Shown here piece after piece: positions 6,850 through 13,939 of a stretch of 19,471 nucleotides of DNA. The notes under the pieces were generated by a model that did no database searches, had not been told where the DNA came from, and worked only from the letters and a program-made list of their open reading frames with translations. The translations under genes were made by a program, and so were the position numbers. Where the stretch lies: positions 11,032 through 30,502 of the forward strand of contig LWDN01000060.1 of the NCBI GenBank assembly GCA_002083515.1. Reading direction: 5' to 3'. Source of the stretch: Proteobacteria bacterium HN_bin10. GTDB lineage: Bacteria > Pseudomonadota > Alphaproteobacteria > Caulobacterales > Aquidulcibacteraceae. The stretch's first letter is position 1, and the number at the start of each line of letters is the position of its first letter.

Positions 6850-9093
6850 ATGTTTGATGTGAAATCCGTTTCCCTCGATTGGGCGGGGCGCAAGCTCACG
6901 CTCGAAACCGGCAAGGTCGCGCGCCAGGCCGACGGCGCCGTTTACGCCACCTGGGGCGAGACCGCTCTGCTGGCGACGGTCGTTTATGCGAAGGAAGCAA
7001 AACCCGGTCAGGACTTTTTCCCGCTGACCGTGAACTACCAAGAGAAGTATTTCGCCTCCGGGCGCATTCCCGGCGGCTTCTTCAAGCGCGAAGGCCGCCC
7101 CACCGAGCGCGAGACGCTGCTGTCGCGCCTGATCGATCGCCCGATCCGTCCGCTCTTCGTTGATGGCTTCAAGAACGAAGTGCAGGTCATCATCACGGTG
7201 CTGAGCTGGGACAATGAAAACGAGTCCGATCTGCTGGCCATGGTCGCCGCGTCTGCCGCTTTGACGATTTCCGGCGTGCCGTTCATGGGCCCGATCGGCG
7301 CCAGCCGCGTCGGCTGGATCGACGGCAAGCCCGTGCTCAATCCGACCATCGAGCAGATGAAGACGTCCGACCTCGATCTCGTCGTCGCCGGCACCGCCAA
7401 CGCCATCATGATGGTCGAGTCGGAAGTGAAGGAACTCACCGAAGCGCAGATGCTCGAAGCGCTCAACATGGCGCACAAGGGCATGCAGCCGGTGATCGAC
7501 GCGATCATCGAATTGGCCGAGAAAGCCGGCAAGGAGCCGTTCGAGTTCATGCCGCCGGACAATTCGGCGCTGAAGGCCAAGATCAAGGACCTCGTCGGCG
7601 CCGATCTGGCCAAGGCCTACACCATCACCAAGAAGGACCTGCGCTACGGCACGGTCGGCGAACTGCGTGAGAAGGCGAAGGCCGCTCTGGTCAAGAGCGA
7701 GACCAATCCGGACGGCTACGACGCCAACGTGATCAAGGAAGTGTTCAAGGAAGTCGAAAGCGACATCGTCCGCACCCGCATCGTCAAGGAGAAGGGCCGC
7801 ATCGACGGCCGCGCCGTCGACAAGGTGCGCCCGATCGAGTCCATGGTCGGCTTCCTGCCGCGCACGCACGGCTCGGCCTTGTTCACCCGCGGTGAGACGC
7901 AAGCCATTGTCGTCGCCACCTTGGGCACGGCCGAGGACGAGCAATTCATCGACGCGCTTTCGGGCACCACCAAGGAGCGCTTCATGCTCCACTACAACTT
8001 CCCGCCCTACAGCGTCGGCGAAACCGGCCGCATGGGCGGCGCTGGGCGCCGCGAAATCGGCCACGGCAAGCTGGCGTGGCGGGCGATGAAAGCGGTGCTG
8101 CCGAGCGCCGAGCAATTCCCGTACACGGTGCGCCTCGTCTCCGAGATCACCGAGAGTAACGGCTCGTCCTCGATGGCCACGGTGTGCGGCTCGTCTTTGG
8201 CGCTGATGGATGCCGGCGTGCCGATTTCGGCGCCAGTCGCCGGCGTCGCCATGGGCCTCATCCTCGAAGACTACGGCTTCGAAGTGCTGACCGACATCCT
8301 GGGCGATGAGGATCACCTCGGCGACATGGACTTCAAGGTCGCCGGCACCGAGAAGGGCATCACTTCGCTGCAGATGGACATCAAGGTGGCGGGCATCACC
8401 ACCGAGATCATGCAGGTGGCGCTCGATCGCGCGCACGCCGGCCGCATGCACATTCTGGGCGAGATGAACAAAGCCCTGAACGCGCCGCGCGAAAGCGTCG
8501 GCGCCAACGCGCCGCGCATCGTCCAGATCAACATCCCGGTCGACAAGATCCGCGATGTCATCGGCACGGGCGGCAAGGTGATCCGCGAAATCGTCGAAAA
8601 GACCGGGGCCAAGATCAATGTCGAGGACGACGGCACGGTGAAGGTGGCTTCCGCCAACGCCGATTCGATCGAAGCGGCGGTGAAGTGGATCAAGTCGCTG
8701 ACCTCCGAACCGGAAATCGGCCAGATCTACGAAGGCAAGGTCGTGAAGGTGATGGAGTTCGGCGCCTTCGTGAACTTCTTCGGCGCCAAGGATGGCCTGG
8801 TGCACGTCTCCCAGCTGGCGCGCGAGCGCGTCGAGAAGCCGGGCGATGTGGTCAAGGAAGGCGATGTCGTGAAGGTGAAGCTCCTTGGCTTCGACGATCG
8901 CGGCAAGGTGCGCCTCTCGATGAAGGTGGTCGATCAGGCCACCGGCGCCGACCTCTCGGCTGAGATGGGCGCCGAAGCGCTGGACGAAGGTCCGCGCCGC
9001 GAACGCAGCGATCGCAGCGACCGCGGCCCGCGTCGTCACGGCGGCGGCGGCGATCGTGATCGCCGTCCGCGCCGCGAAAGCTCGGGCGACTAG
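6850..9093 (+). CDS. pnp: Polyribonucleotide nucleotidyltransferase (PNPase)
   Basis: A phosphorolytic 3'-5' exoribonuclease, degradosome-type, of 747 aa from this start. Domains in order: RNase PH 1 (about 10-145), all-alpha linker, RNase PH 2 (about 320-540) with the metal-binding stretch GDEDHLGDMDFK, KH with GTGGKVIR, S1 (about 623-690), and an Arg/Gly/Asp-rich tail. Two ATGs are adjacent (6847 and 6850). I prefer 6850 because GGAG at 6839-6842 is then 7 nt away and the protein begins MFDVK as in relatives. The motif aspartates then also fall at 486 and 492, the numbering I recall for E. coli. A start at 6847 would add only one Met. A hairpin terminator follows the stop. Confidence 0.97.
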   Translation: MFDVKSVSLDWAGRKLTLETGKVARQADGAVYATWGETALLATVVYAKEAKPGQDFFPLTVNYQEKYFASGRIPGGFFKREGRPTERETLLSRLIDRPIRPLFVDGFKNEVQVIITVLSWDNENESDLLAMVAASAALTISGVPFMGPIGASRVGWIDGKPVLNPTIEQMKTSDLDLVVAGTANAIMMVESEVKELTEAQMLEALNMAHKGMQPVIDAIIELAEKAGKEPFEFMPPDNSALKAKIKDLVGADLAKAYTITKKDLRYGTVGELREKAKAALVKSETNPDGYDANVIKEVFKEVESDIVRTRIVKEKGRIDGRAVDKVRPIESMVGFLPRTHGSALFTRGETQAIVVATLGTAEDEQFIDALSGTTKERFMLHYNFPPYSVGETGRMGGAGRREIGHGKLAWRAMKAVLPSAEQFPYTVRLVSEITESNGSSSMATVCGSSLALMDAGVPISAPVAGVAMGLILEDYGFEVLTDILGDEDHLGDMDFKVAGTEKGITSLQMDIKVAGITTEIMQVALDRAHAGRMHILGEMNKALNAPRESVGANAPRIVQINIPVDKIRDVIGTGGKVIREIVEKTGAKINVEDDGTVKVASANADSIEAAVKWIKSLTSEPEIGQIYEGKVVKVMEFGAFVNFFGAKDGLVHVSQLARERVEKPGDVVKEGDVVKVKLLGFDDRGKVRLSMKVVDQATGADLSAEMGAEALDEGPRRERSDRSDRGPRRHGGGGDRDRRPRRESSGD

Positions 9094-9114
9094 AACTTCC
9101 AGATTGAGAGTAAT

Positions 9115-9150
9115 GCAAAGCCCGCTTCGCAAGAGGCGGGCTTTGTTGTT
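9115..9150 (+). terminator. Intrinsic terminator of pnp (first copy of a 36-bp direct repeat)
   Basis: The stem AAAGCCCGC (9118-9126) pairs with GCGGGCTTT (9136-9144 region) across a short TTCGCAAGA-type loop, followed by TTGTT. It lies about 20 bp after the pnp stop. The same 36 bases recur at 9714-9749 with one change. Confidence 0.85.
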
Positions 9151-9230
9151 AGTCGAACCTGGCTTGGGCTCGCATCAGTATTGACGGCTGTTTTGCAGCA
9201 ACAGCGAATCACGAGATATAACGAGAACGT

Positions 9231-9297
9231 GGCGTGTCGGAACCACAATGGCCGCGGAGGGTGATTGAGACCCTCACGCGGCCGTGGTTCCGACGCC
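9231..9297. repeat. Long near-perfect hairpin upstream of the HNH nuclease gene
   Basis: GTCGGAACCAC (9236-9246) pairs exactly with GTGGTTCCGAC (9284-9294). Inside it, GGCCGCG (9250-9256) pairs with CGCGGCC (9277-9283), and AGGGT (9258-9262) with ACCCT (9270-9274), leaving a GATTGAG loop. GGC/GCC may extend the base. Only small bulges interrupt about 23 bp of stem. No T-run follows, so it is not an ordinary terminator. It could be an RNA structure or the end of an inserted element. Confidence 0.8.
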
Positions 9298-9411
9298 TCC
9301 TGCTACATCTGGTGATGGGCTGCGGGAGAACGGTTCGGTGCCAAGCGGGACGATGATTCTCGCCGAATCGCTTGTCAAGCCCATCTCGCGAGAAGTCGTG
9401 GAGAGTGTGAG

Positions 9412-9699
9412 ATGGTCTACTTTGGCTATCCGTTTGTTGCGGTCGACGAAGCCCTTAAGCTCCAGGTTTGGAGCAAGGGCGTGGTGGTTCCCGGTCAGGA
9501 TCCCGCAGTGCATCGCAAGGACGTTTGCGGGAACTGGATGCGCTACGATCAACACGGAAAAGAAGGGGAGTACGGCTGGGAGATTGATCACATTCTGCCG
9601 CGCGCGCGTGGCGGAACAACAGTGATCGCGAATCTTCAACCGCTGTGGTGGCGCAACAACCGTTCCAAAGGTGATACTTACCCTTGGTTTCCGCGCTAG
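9412..9699 (+). CDS. Compact stand-alone HNH endonuclease
   Basis: A 95-aa protein consisting of little more than an HNH fold. It has a short N-terminal VWSKG-VVPG-DP segment, a single Cys39, then WEIDHILPRARGG with the catalytic Asp59-His60, Asn74 in NLQPL, and NNRSKGD (Asn83, Lys86). This matches the widespread small HNH family; the activity is presumably metal-dependent DNA nicking or cleavage, but the target is unknown. The ATG 9412 is preceded by GGAGAG (about 9399-9404). Codons end in A/T more often than in the neighbouring genes, suggesting a different origin. It sits between two copies of the same terminator. No methylase, Cas9/IscB-like RuvC parts or immunity gene is adjacent. Confidence 0.88.
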   Translation: MVYFGYPFVAVDEALKLQVWSKGVVVPGQDPAVHRKDVCGNWMRYDQHGKEGEYGWEIDHILPRARGGTTVIANLQPLWWRNNRSKGDTYPWFPR

Positions 9700-9713
9700 G
9701 CTGTAGCGCAAAC

Positions 9714-9749
9714 GCAAAGCCCGCTTCGCAAGAGGAGGGCTTTGTTGTT
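9714..9749 (+). terminator. Second copy of the pnp-type terminator, after the HNH gene
   Basis: This is identical to 9115-9150 at 35 of 36 positions. The single change (C to A in the descending arm, GAGGGCTTT) breaks one base pair of the stem, so this copy is probably slightly weaker. It lies 14 bp after the HNH stop and 9 bp before the DUF2007 gene. Confidence 0.82.
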
Positions 9750-9758
9750 TGATGGGCC

Positions 9759-9974
9759 ATGGCCGTCGTCACGCTCGTCACCTTCGCCTCGTTGCCGGAA
9801 GCCATGGTGGCCAAGTCGCTGCTGGAGGCCGAGGGCATCGGCGTGGTCATGCCGGAGCAGGGGCTGGTCGCGGGTCAGCTCGACGCCGGCGTCATGGGAG
9901 GCTGGCGCTTGCTGGTGGCGGACGACGAACTCGAAGCGGCGAAACGGGTGCTGCTCGCCGCCGCCTCAGGCTGA
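9759..9974 (+). CDS. DUF2007 family small protein
   Basis: A 71-aa soluble protein with a ferredoxin-like DUF2007 fold: VTLVTFASLPEAMVAKSLLEAEGI at the start, a GG-W-LLVADDE strand, and a terminal helix. The family (sometimes called putative signal-transducing proteins) has no firm function. The ATG at 9759 is the only sensible in-frame start. It begins 9 bp after the duplicated terminator and no clear Shine-Dalgarno site is seen, so transcription must start within or just upstream of that repeat. Its stop overlaps the tail of the convergent AhpD-like gene by 9 bp. Confidence 0.85.
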   Translation: MAVVTLVTFASLPEAMVAKSLLEAEGIGVVMPEQGLVAGQLDAGVMGGWRLLVADDELEAAKRVLLAAASG

Positions 9975-10505
9975 GCGAGCAACCGCTACGTCGCGCGCGC
10001 CAACGCGAACGCGCCGGCATTCCTTGTGATAGCCCATGCCCGCCTTCATCATCGGGAACACGCGCACCAGCGCTACGGCCAGCGAGAGCTCGATCACGCC
10101 GCGTTCGCCCCATGCATCGCGCACCGCATCGCGCGCGGAATCGTCTTCGCCGTGATGAACGATGGCTTCGGCGAAGCGGAAGCCGAGCGCCGTATCGCGC
10201 TCCATCGCTGTTTCGTTTCGCTCAAGCACGGCGGCGATCTGATCTTCGGCCATGCCGGCCTCGCGCGCCATGTTGACGACAAGCTGCGTGCAGGGGCCGC
10301 AATCCTCCGCCACCGTGCCCACGAGCTTCGCCGCGAAAATGGCGTCGACGGGCGCCGCCTTGCGGTGCTGCGAGGCGTCGGCCACGCGTGCGAATTTGAA
10401 GAAGGCTTCCGGCGCATCGCGCACCATGGCGCGCATATAGGCGGGGTCGTAATCGTAGCGTTTGGCGAAGCCGTCGATGAAGCGGTTGGCGATCCAGCCG
10501 ATCAT
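9966..10505 (-). CDS. AhpD-like / carboxymuconolactone decarboxylase-fold protein
   Basis: A 179-aa all-helical protein with the redox motif EDCGPCTQLVVNMA (Cys69-x2-Cys72) typical of the AhpD/CMD superfamily, many of which are alkylhydroperoxidase-like. A longer frame runs upstream, but its extra 56 residues are Arg/Gly-rich shadow of the next gene. The start at 10505 gives MIGWIANRF and an ATGA overlap with the upstream gene's stop. It is the last gene of the putative fabI operon. The partner membrane protein suggests a two-gene unit often seen together. Substrate unknown. Confidence 0.85.
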   Translation of the reverse strand: MIGWIANRFIDGFAKRYDYDPAYMRAMVRDAPEAFFKFARVADASQHRKAAPVDAIFAAKLVGTVAEDCGPCTQLVVNMAREAGMAEDQIAAVLERNETAMERDTALGFRFAEAIVHHGEDDSARDAVRDAWGERGVIELSLAVALVRVFPMMKAGMGYHKECRRVRVGARDVAVARSA

Positions 10506-10894
10506 GGCGCTTCTCCTTTGCTCGGCCACGCCGCCCACGCCGCGAGCAGTGCCGGGACGATCACCAGCGCCACATCGACGCCGGCGTTTCCGGTTCGCTC
10601 GAGCACGATGTCGAAGACGTGGATCGCGGCGTGGCCAAGGAAGAACGCCGCGCCCGCCACGGCCGCCGGCCAATAGCGCGGCCGCCAGGCGCGCGCGAGC
10701 AAGCCTAAGCTGGCGACCATATACGCAACGCCAATGTCGGCGACGAAGTGCGGATTGAACGGGCCGGTGTGCGGCAGCCCCGGCACGCTGTCGTACCAGA
10801 GCGCCGGCGCGGCCAGCATGAAAACGCCGTTGGCGGCGCCGCCAAGGCCGAGCGCCGCGGCGAGGATGCGCTTTGCCGCTGTGGAAGTTGTCAT
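10502..10894 (-). CDS. Four-helix membrane protein of unknown function
   Basis: A 130-aa integral membrane protein with four hydrophobic segments (about 8-30, 52-72, 78-100, 108-125). A loop after the first helix holds YDSVPGLPHTGPFNPHF. A His pair lies in helix 3 (GHAAIHVFD). From memory it resembles small hypothetical proteins often found next to CMD-fold genes, but I cannot name a family. The start at 10894 (MTTSTAAKR) is chosen over a longer frame because the extra 18 residues overlap the small gene upstream. Its TGA shares bases with the ATG of the AhpD-like gene (ATGA), so the two are probably translated in a coupled way. Confidence 0.78.
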   Translation of the reverse strand: MTTSTAAKRILAAALGLGGAANGVFMLAAPALWYDSVPGLPHTGPFNPHFVADIGVAYMVASLGLLARAWRPRYWPAAVAGAAFFLGHAAIHVFDIVLERTGNAGVDVALVIVPALLAAWAAWPSKGEAP

Positions 10895-10913
10895 TTGCCG
10901 CCGCACGATGTCG

Positions 10914-11006
10914 CTAGCGATGGCGCCGCGACGCGAGCCAGGCGCCAATCATGAGTAGTGCTCCGGCGCCGCTAATGACCAGGATTGCATAAAGCAGGGG
11001 GTCCAT
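10914..11006 (-). CDS. 30-aa single-helix membrane peptide
   Basis: A very short gene encoding a peptide that starts MDPLLYAILVISGAG, continues as one hydrophobic helix (about 4-25) and ends in a positively charged tail (SRRHR), suggesting an N-out/C-in insertion. GAGGAC (rc of 11013-11018) lies 6 nt before the ATG. The stop of the 75-aa gene lies between them, so coupling is likely. The ribosome-binding site, spacing and clean one-helix design support a real gene. It is unlike any named peptide I recognise. A role as a small subunit of one of the neighbouring membrane proteins is inference. Confidence 0.62.
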   Translation of the reverse strand: MDPLLYAILVISGAGALLMIGAWLASRRHR

Positions 11007-11009
11007 GGC

Positions 11010-11237
11010 TTAGTCCTCAATCCTACCCAAAACATAGTGCAGCAAGTTCTGAAAGACAACGAAGACTGCCATCGCTGCAAAGGTGAGTTCAAGGCTGGGG
11101 GCCTCGCCACCTGCAAATGGTTGAAACAATGCAGCGACTATAAGCGCAACGCTCAGTGCGTTGAGTGTGGTTGCAACCGCTTTGCGGCGCTCGTTTCGCG
11201 CCGATTTGGTTTCCGGGGGCAGCGGCTCTGGACTCAT
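11010..11237 (-). CDS. 75-aa two-helix membrane protein downstream of fabI
   Basis: It begins MSPEPLPPETKSARNERRK, a charged N-terminus, followed by two hydrophobic helices (about 20-42 and 48-70) and a short LGRIED end. The ATG overlaps the fabI stop by 4 nt (ATGA), a strong sign of translational coupling. A longer frame beginning at 11387 only shadows fabI. Not a family I recognise. Its position ties its expression to fatty acid synthesis, so a membrane-related role is possible but unproven. Confidence 0.75.
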   Translation of the reverse strand: MSPEPLPPETKSARNERRKAVATTLNALSVALIVAALFQPFAGGEAPSLELTFAAMAVFVVFQNLLHYVLGRIED

Positions 11238-12049
11238 TCCCCATCCGTGCTCGGCACGCCGACAATGTGGAAACCGGCGTCGACGTGCACGACTTCGCCC
11301 GTGGTCGAGCGGCCCAAATCCGAGAGCAGCCAGAGCGCGCAGCCGGCGATGCCTTCCATGCTCGTATCTTCCTTCATCACCGACCATTCGCGGCCAGTGC
11401 TGATGAGGCCACGCCCGCCCTGGATGCCGGCGATGGCGAGCGTGCGCATGGCGCCGGCGCTGATAGCGTTCACGCGCTTGCCCTCAGGACCCAAATCGCG
11501 CGCCATGTAGCGCGTGGAGGCCTCGAGCGCCGCTTTGGCCACGCCCATCACATTGTAGCTCGGCAGCACCCGCTCGGCGCCCAGATAGGTGAGCGTCACC
11601 ATCGAGCCGCCGCGGCCCATGAGCTTGGCGGCGCGCTTGCCGGCGGCGACAAACGAGAACGCGGAAATGTCCATCGAGCGCAGGAAGTTTTCGCGCGTGG
11701 TGTTCTCGATGAACGAGCCCTTGAGTTCGTTCTTGTCGGAAAAGGCGATCGAGTGGACGAGGAAGTCCATGCCGCCCCAGGCGGTCTTCAGGCGATCGAA
11801 CACCGCATCGAGATGTGCGTCATTGGTGGCGTCGCACTCAAGCACGATTTGCGAACCCAGGCTCTCGGCCAGAGGTTTCACCCGCTTCTCCAGCGCCTCG
11901 CCCTGATAGGTGAACGCGATCTCGGCGCCCTGGGCCGCGAGCTGCTGAGCGATGCCCCAGGCGATCGACTTGTCGTTGGCGACGCCCATGACCAGGCCGC
12001 GCTTGCCGCGCATCAACTCGCCCTTCGGAAACACCCACTCGTCGGCCAT
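11234..12049 (-). CDS. fabI: Enoyl-[acyl-carrier-protein] reductase (NADH) FabI
   Basis: A 271-aa short-chain dehydrogenase-type enzyme that performs the last reduction of each fatty acid elongation cycle; the triclosan/diazaborine target class. The dinucleotide-binding segment is GVANDKSIAWGIA (22-34). FabI-type catalytic residues are visible as Tyr155, Tyr165 and Lys172 (SYNVMGVAK), with HSIAF at 99-103. The ATG at 12049 has GAGGAG on the minus strand about 10 nt upstream (near 12059-12065). It heads a probable five-gene operon. The 137-bp region to the divergent Nudix gene should contain promoters for both. Confidence 0.96.
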   Translation of the reverse strand: MADEWVFPKGELMRGKRGLVMGVANDKSIAWGIAQQLAAQGAEIAFTYQGEALEKRVKPLAESLGSQIVLECDATNDAHLDAVFDRLKTAWGGMDFLVHSIAFSDKNELKGSFIENTTRENFLRSMDISAFSFVAAGKRAAKLMGRGGSMVTLTYLGAERVLPSYNVMGVAKAALEASTRYMARDLGPEGKRVNAISAGAMRTLAIAGIQGGRGLISTGREWSVMKEDTSMEGIAGCALWLLSDLGRSTTGEVVHVDAGFHIVGVPSTDGE

Positions 12050-12186
12050 CGCTCGAAACTCCTCTGTTGAGCGCCGTCTAGCCTATCCGGCCGCAAACCG
12101 GAACCCGGCCGAGCCCGGGCGCCGGCAAGCTTCCGTTAAGCCTACCGTTTTCCGCAACCTTAAGCGGCGATCCGTATCCTCCGCCG

Positions 12187-12651
12187 ATGCGTGCTTCTAA
12201 CCTTCAAGTCGCCGCCCTGCCGGTGCGCTGGACCGGCGGCCGTCCCGAGATGCTGCTCGTCACCACGCGCGGCACGGGCCGGTGGACGCCGCCGAAGGGC
12301 TGGCCGATCGGCGATGCGCCGTCGGCCGCGTGCGCCGCGCGCGAAGCCTTCGAGGAAGCCGGCGTCAGCGGACGCATCGAGCCGGAGGCGCTCGGCGTGT
12401 TCGAATACTGGAAGCAGACCCGGCGTGGGCGCGATGTGCTGCGCGTGTCGGCGTTCGTGCTGCACGTCGACGCCATGGCGCGCGACTGGCCGGAGCGCGC
12501 AGAGCGCAAACGCGCTTGGTTTTTTCCGGAGGTCGCGGCCAAGCTCGTCGGCAACGAACAGCTCGGCGCGCTCATCCGCAATGCCGCGCTTGTCTGTACG
12601 CCGTCTGAGGCGTGGCCGGAACCGCTGCGCGCGGCCGGCTTCTCACGCTGA
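12187..12651 (+). CDS. Nudix hydrolase
   Basis: A 154-aa single Nudix domain, likely hydrolysing a nucleoside- or inositol-polyphosphate-type diphosphate. The Nudix box reads GWPIGDAPSAACAAREAFEEAGV. The catalytic REAFEEAGV end is intact, but the first conserved Glu of GX5E is Ala, as I recall for the PKGWP-type bacterial subgroup. Substrate cannot be told from the sequence. The start ATG 12187 has no convincing Shine-Dalgarno site, so leaderless or weak initiation is possible. Transcribed divergently from fabI. Its last 9 bases overlap the convergent methyltransferase gene. Confidence 0.9.
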   Translation: MRASNLQVAALPVRWTGGRPEMLLVTTRGTGRWTPPKGWPIGDAPSAACAAREAFEEAGVSGRIEPEALGVFEYWKQTRRGRDVLRVSAFVLHVDAMARDWPERAERKRAWFFPEVAAKLVGNEQLGALIRNAALVCTPSEAWPEPLRAAGFSR

Positions 12652-13266
12652 AACGCGGCGCCTGAACAGATGAAACCGGAACGGCTGCTCGGCGCCTGAG
12701 GGCGTCAGGTGCAGTTCATCGATGGCGTCGATCAGCGCAAACTCATCGCCAAGCAGCGCGGAGAGACTCTCCGCATCGTGCTGCACCACGTCGAGGCCGC
12801 TGCATTTGGTGCGCCCGCCGGGAGCGAAGCCGCCGATGATCGCCGCGCCGCCAGGCTCGAGCGCTGTGCACAGCGCCTCCGCGTAGGCGTGTTGCGCCGC
12901 CGGCGCGGTGAGGAAGTGGAGCGCCGCGCGATCGTGCCAGATGTCAAATTGGCGGCTGGGCTTCCGCGCCGTGATGTCGGCGACGATCCAGTTCACGCGT
13001 GCCGCATCGGCGCCCAGTCGGGCGCGTGCGTGATCCAGAGCGGCGTCCGCGATATCGAGCACGGTGATGTCGCGATAGCCGGCCTTCAGCAGGTGATCGA
13101 CGAGCGTGGACGCGCCGCCGCCGATGTCGATAACGCTTGCCTCGGACCCGCCGCCCGCGCGCGCAATCAACTCAAGCGAAAGGCGCGGGGTTTGCTGATG
13201 CCAGCTGACCTCTTCGGGCGTCTTGGCGGCGTAGACGTTCTGCCAATGCTCGCGAACGCTGGTCAC
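12643..13266 (-). CDS. Class I SAM-dependent methyltransferase
   Basis: A 207-aa Rossmann-fold methyltransferase. Motif I is VIDIGGGAS (about 45-53), then VLDIAD for the SAM ribose acidic residue and NWIVADIT for motif III. The N-terminal EHWQNVYAAKTPEEVSWHQ is typical of a family of small methyltransferases with unknown substrates. The start is GTG at 13266; it lies 11 bp after the iron-sulfur gene, with only a weak AGGCGG. Likely the last gene of a fabA-fabB-FeS-methyltransferase operon. Substrate unknown. Confidence 0.88.
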   Translation of the reverse strand: MTSVREHWQNVYAAKTPEEVSWHQQTPRLSLELIARAGGGSEASVIDIGGGASTLVDHLLKAGYRDITVLDIADAALDHARARLGADAARVNWIVADITARKPSRQFDIWHDRAALHFLTAPAAQHAYAEALCTALEPGGAAIIGGFAPGGRTKCSGLDVVQHDAESLSALLGDEFALIDAIDELHLTPSGAEQPFRFHLFRRRVSA

Positions 13267-13277
13267 GACGTGTCCGC

Positions 13278-13919
13278 CTATGGCGCGGTGAAGCCGGCCG
13301 CCTTATGGCTGCCATCGCAATACGGCTTGTTCTTGGATTGGCCGCAACGGCAGAGAAACACTTCGGTCACGCGGTTGATGGTGCGTCCCGTGCCGCTCAC
13401 GATTTCGAGATTGCCCATGACCTTGAGCGATCCGTTGGGAGTCGGCTGAATCTCCACGACTCCGCCGCGCGCGGCGAGCGGCTGGCTGTCGCGCGCCGGC
13501 GGCTCGCCCGATGCGGTGAAGCCAGCCGCTGCGTGTGCGCCGTCGCAAAACGGCTTGTTCTTCGACTGGCCGCATCGGCACAAGGTCGCGCGCGGCGCGT
13601 CTTGCTTGACGCCGGCGATCGAAAGCTCGGCTTCGAACGCGAGCGGTCCGTTCTCGCGCACGCGCACGGTGTTGACCAAAGGCGGCGCATTAGACCCGAC
13701 GCCGCCCTCGTTGCGGAACACTTCGATAGCGCCGGACGGACAATTCTGGCCGATGCGGATCACTTCGTCGGGCGAAGCGGCGTCCGGATGAATCCATTCG
13801 CCCTCGACATTAGGCACGAACACGTCGGGACGGCTCAGCACGCAATTGCGCGAATGCACGCAGCGGCTGGCGTCGAACCGGATCGTGACCTTGGCGCCCT
13901 TGACGGTTTCGACGGTCAT
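13278..13919 (-). CDS. Iron-sulfur protein with a divergent 4Fe-4S domain and two CDGSH domains
   Basis: A 213-aa protein with three predicted metal sites. Residues 10-67 match the Fer4_19-type mono-cluster domain, with Cys20, Cys26 (CVHSRNC) and Cys60 (NCPSGAI). Two CDGSH zinc-finger-type domains follow, at Cys114/Cys116/Cys125/His129 and Cys190/Cys192/Cys201/His205. Each would bind a 2Fe-2S cluster with 3-Cys/1-His ligation. The two CDGSH segments share CRCGQSKNKP, pointing to an internal duplication. GGAGTG-type ribosome-binding bases sit about 7 nt before the ATG. The gap to fabB is 20 bp, so it is probably co-transcribed with fabA-fabB. A redox or Fe-S sensing role is inferred. Confidence 0.92.
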   Translation of the reverse strand: MTVETVKGAKVTIRFDASRCVHSRNCVLSRPDVFVPNVEGEWIHPDAASPDEVIRIGQNCPSGAIEVFRNEGGVGSNAPPLVNTVRVRENGPLAFEAELSIAGVKQDAPRATLCRCGQSKNKPFCDGAHAAAGFTASGEPPARDSQPLAARGGVVEIQPTPNGSLKVMGNLEIVSGTGRTINRVTEVFLCRCGQSKNKPYCDGSHKAAGFTAP

Positions 13920-13939
13920 GGATCACTCCTCGAGCCAGC

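Larger units (their letters stand above)
9094..9411. other. Gene-free stretch between pnp and the HNH gene
   Basis: These 318 bases hold the pnp terminator (9115-9150), a strong hairpin (9231-9297) and a leader of about 115 bp before the HNH start. No coding frame is credible. The stretch 9151-9235 looks more A/T-rich than surrounding genes. I see no tRNA, transposase remnant or clear promoter consensus. Confidence 0.6.

Noticed and set aside
6646..9132. Minus-strand 828-aa open frame antisense to pnp
   Set aside because: The composition (His/Asp/Arg/Leu/Ala-rich, no domains) is the usual mirror of a GC-rich gene. The plus-strand pnp is unambiguous.
9231..9297. Integron attC site
   Set aside because: No GTTRRRY/RYYYAAC core sites at the hairpin ends and no integrase in view.
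9231..9699. HEARO/omega-RNA (IscB-type) system: hairpin plus HNH gene
   Set aside because: The protein is only 95 aa with no RuvC segments or bridge helix, and the hairpin is far smaller than an omega RNA.
10506..10673. Longer start for the AhpD-like gene
   Set aside because: The extra 56 residues are Arg/Gly-rich and overlap the four-helix protein gene. The ATGA coupling at 10505 is more convincing.
11165..12070. Plus-strand 301-aa open frame opposite fabI
   Set aside because: Mirror of fabI, whose catalytic Tyr/Lys and cofactor motifs are intact.
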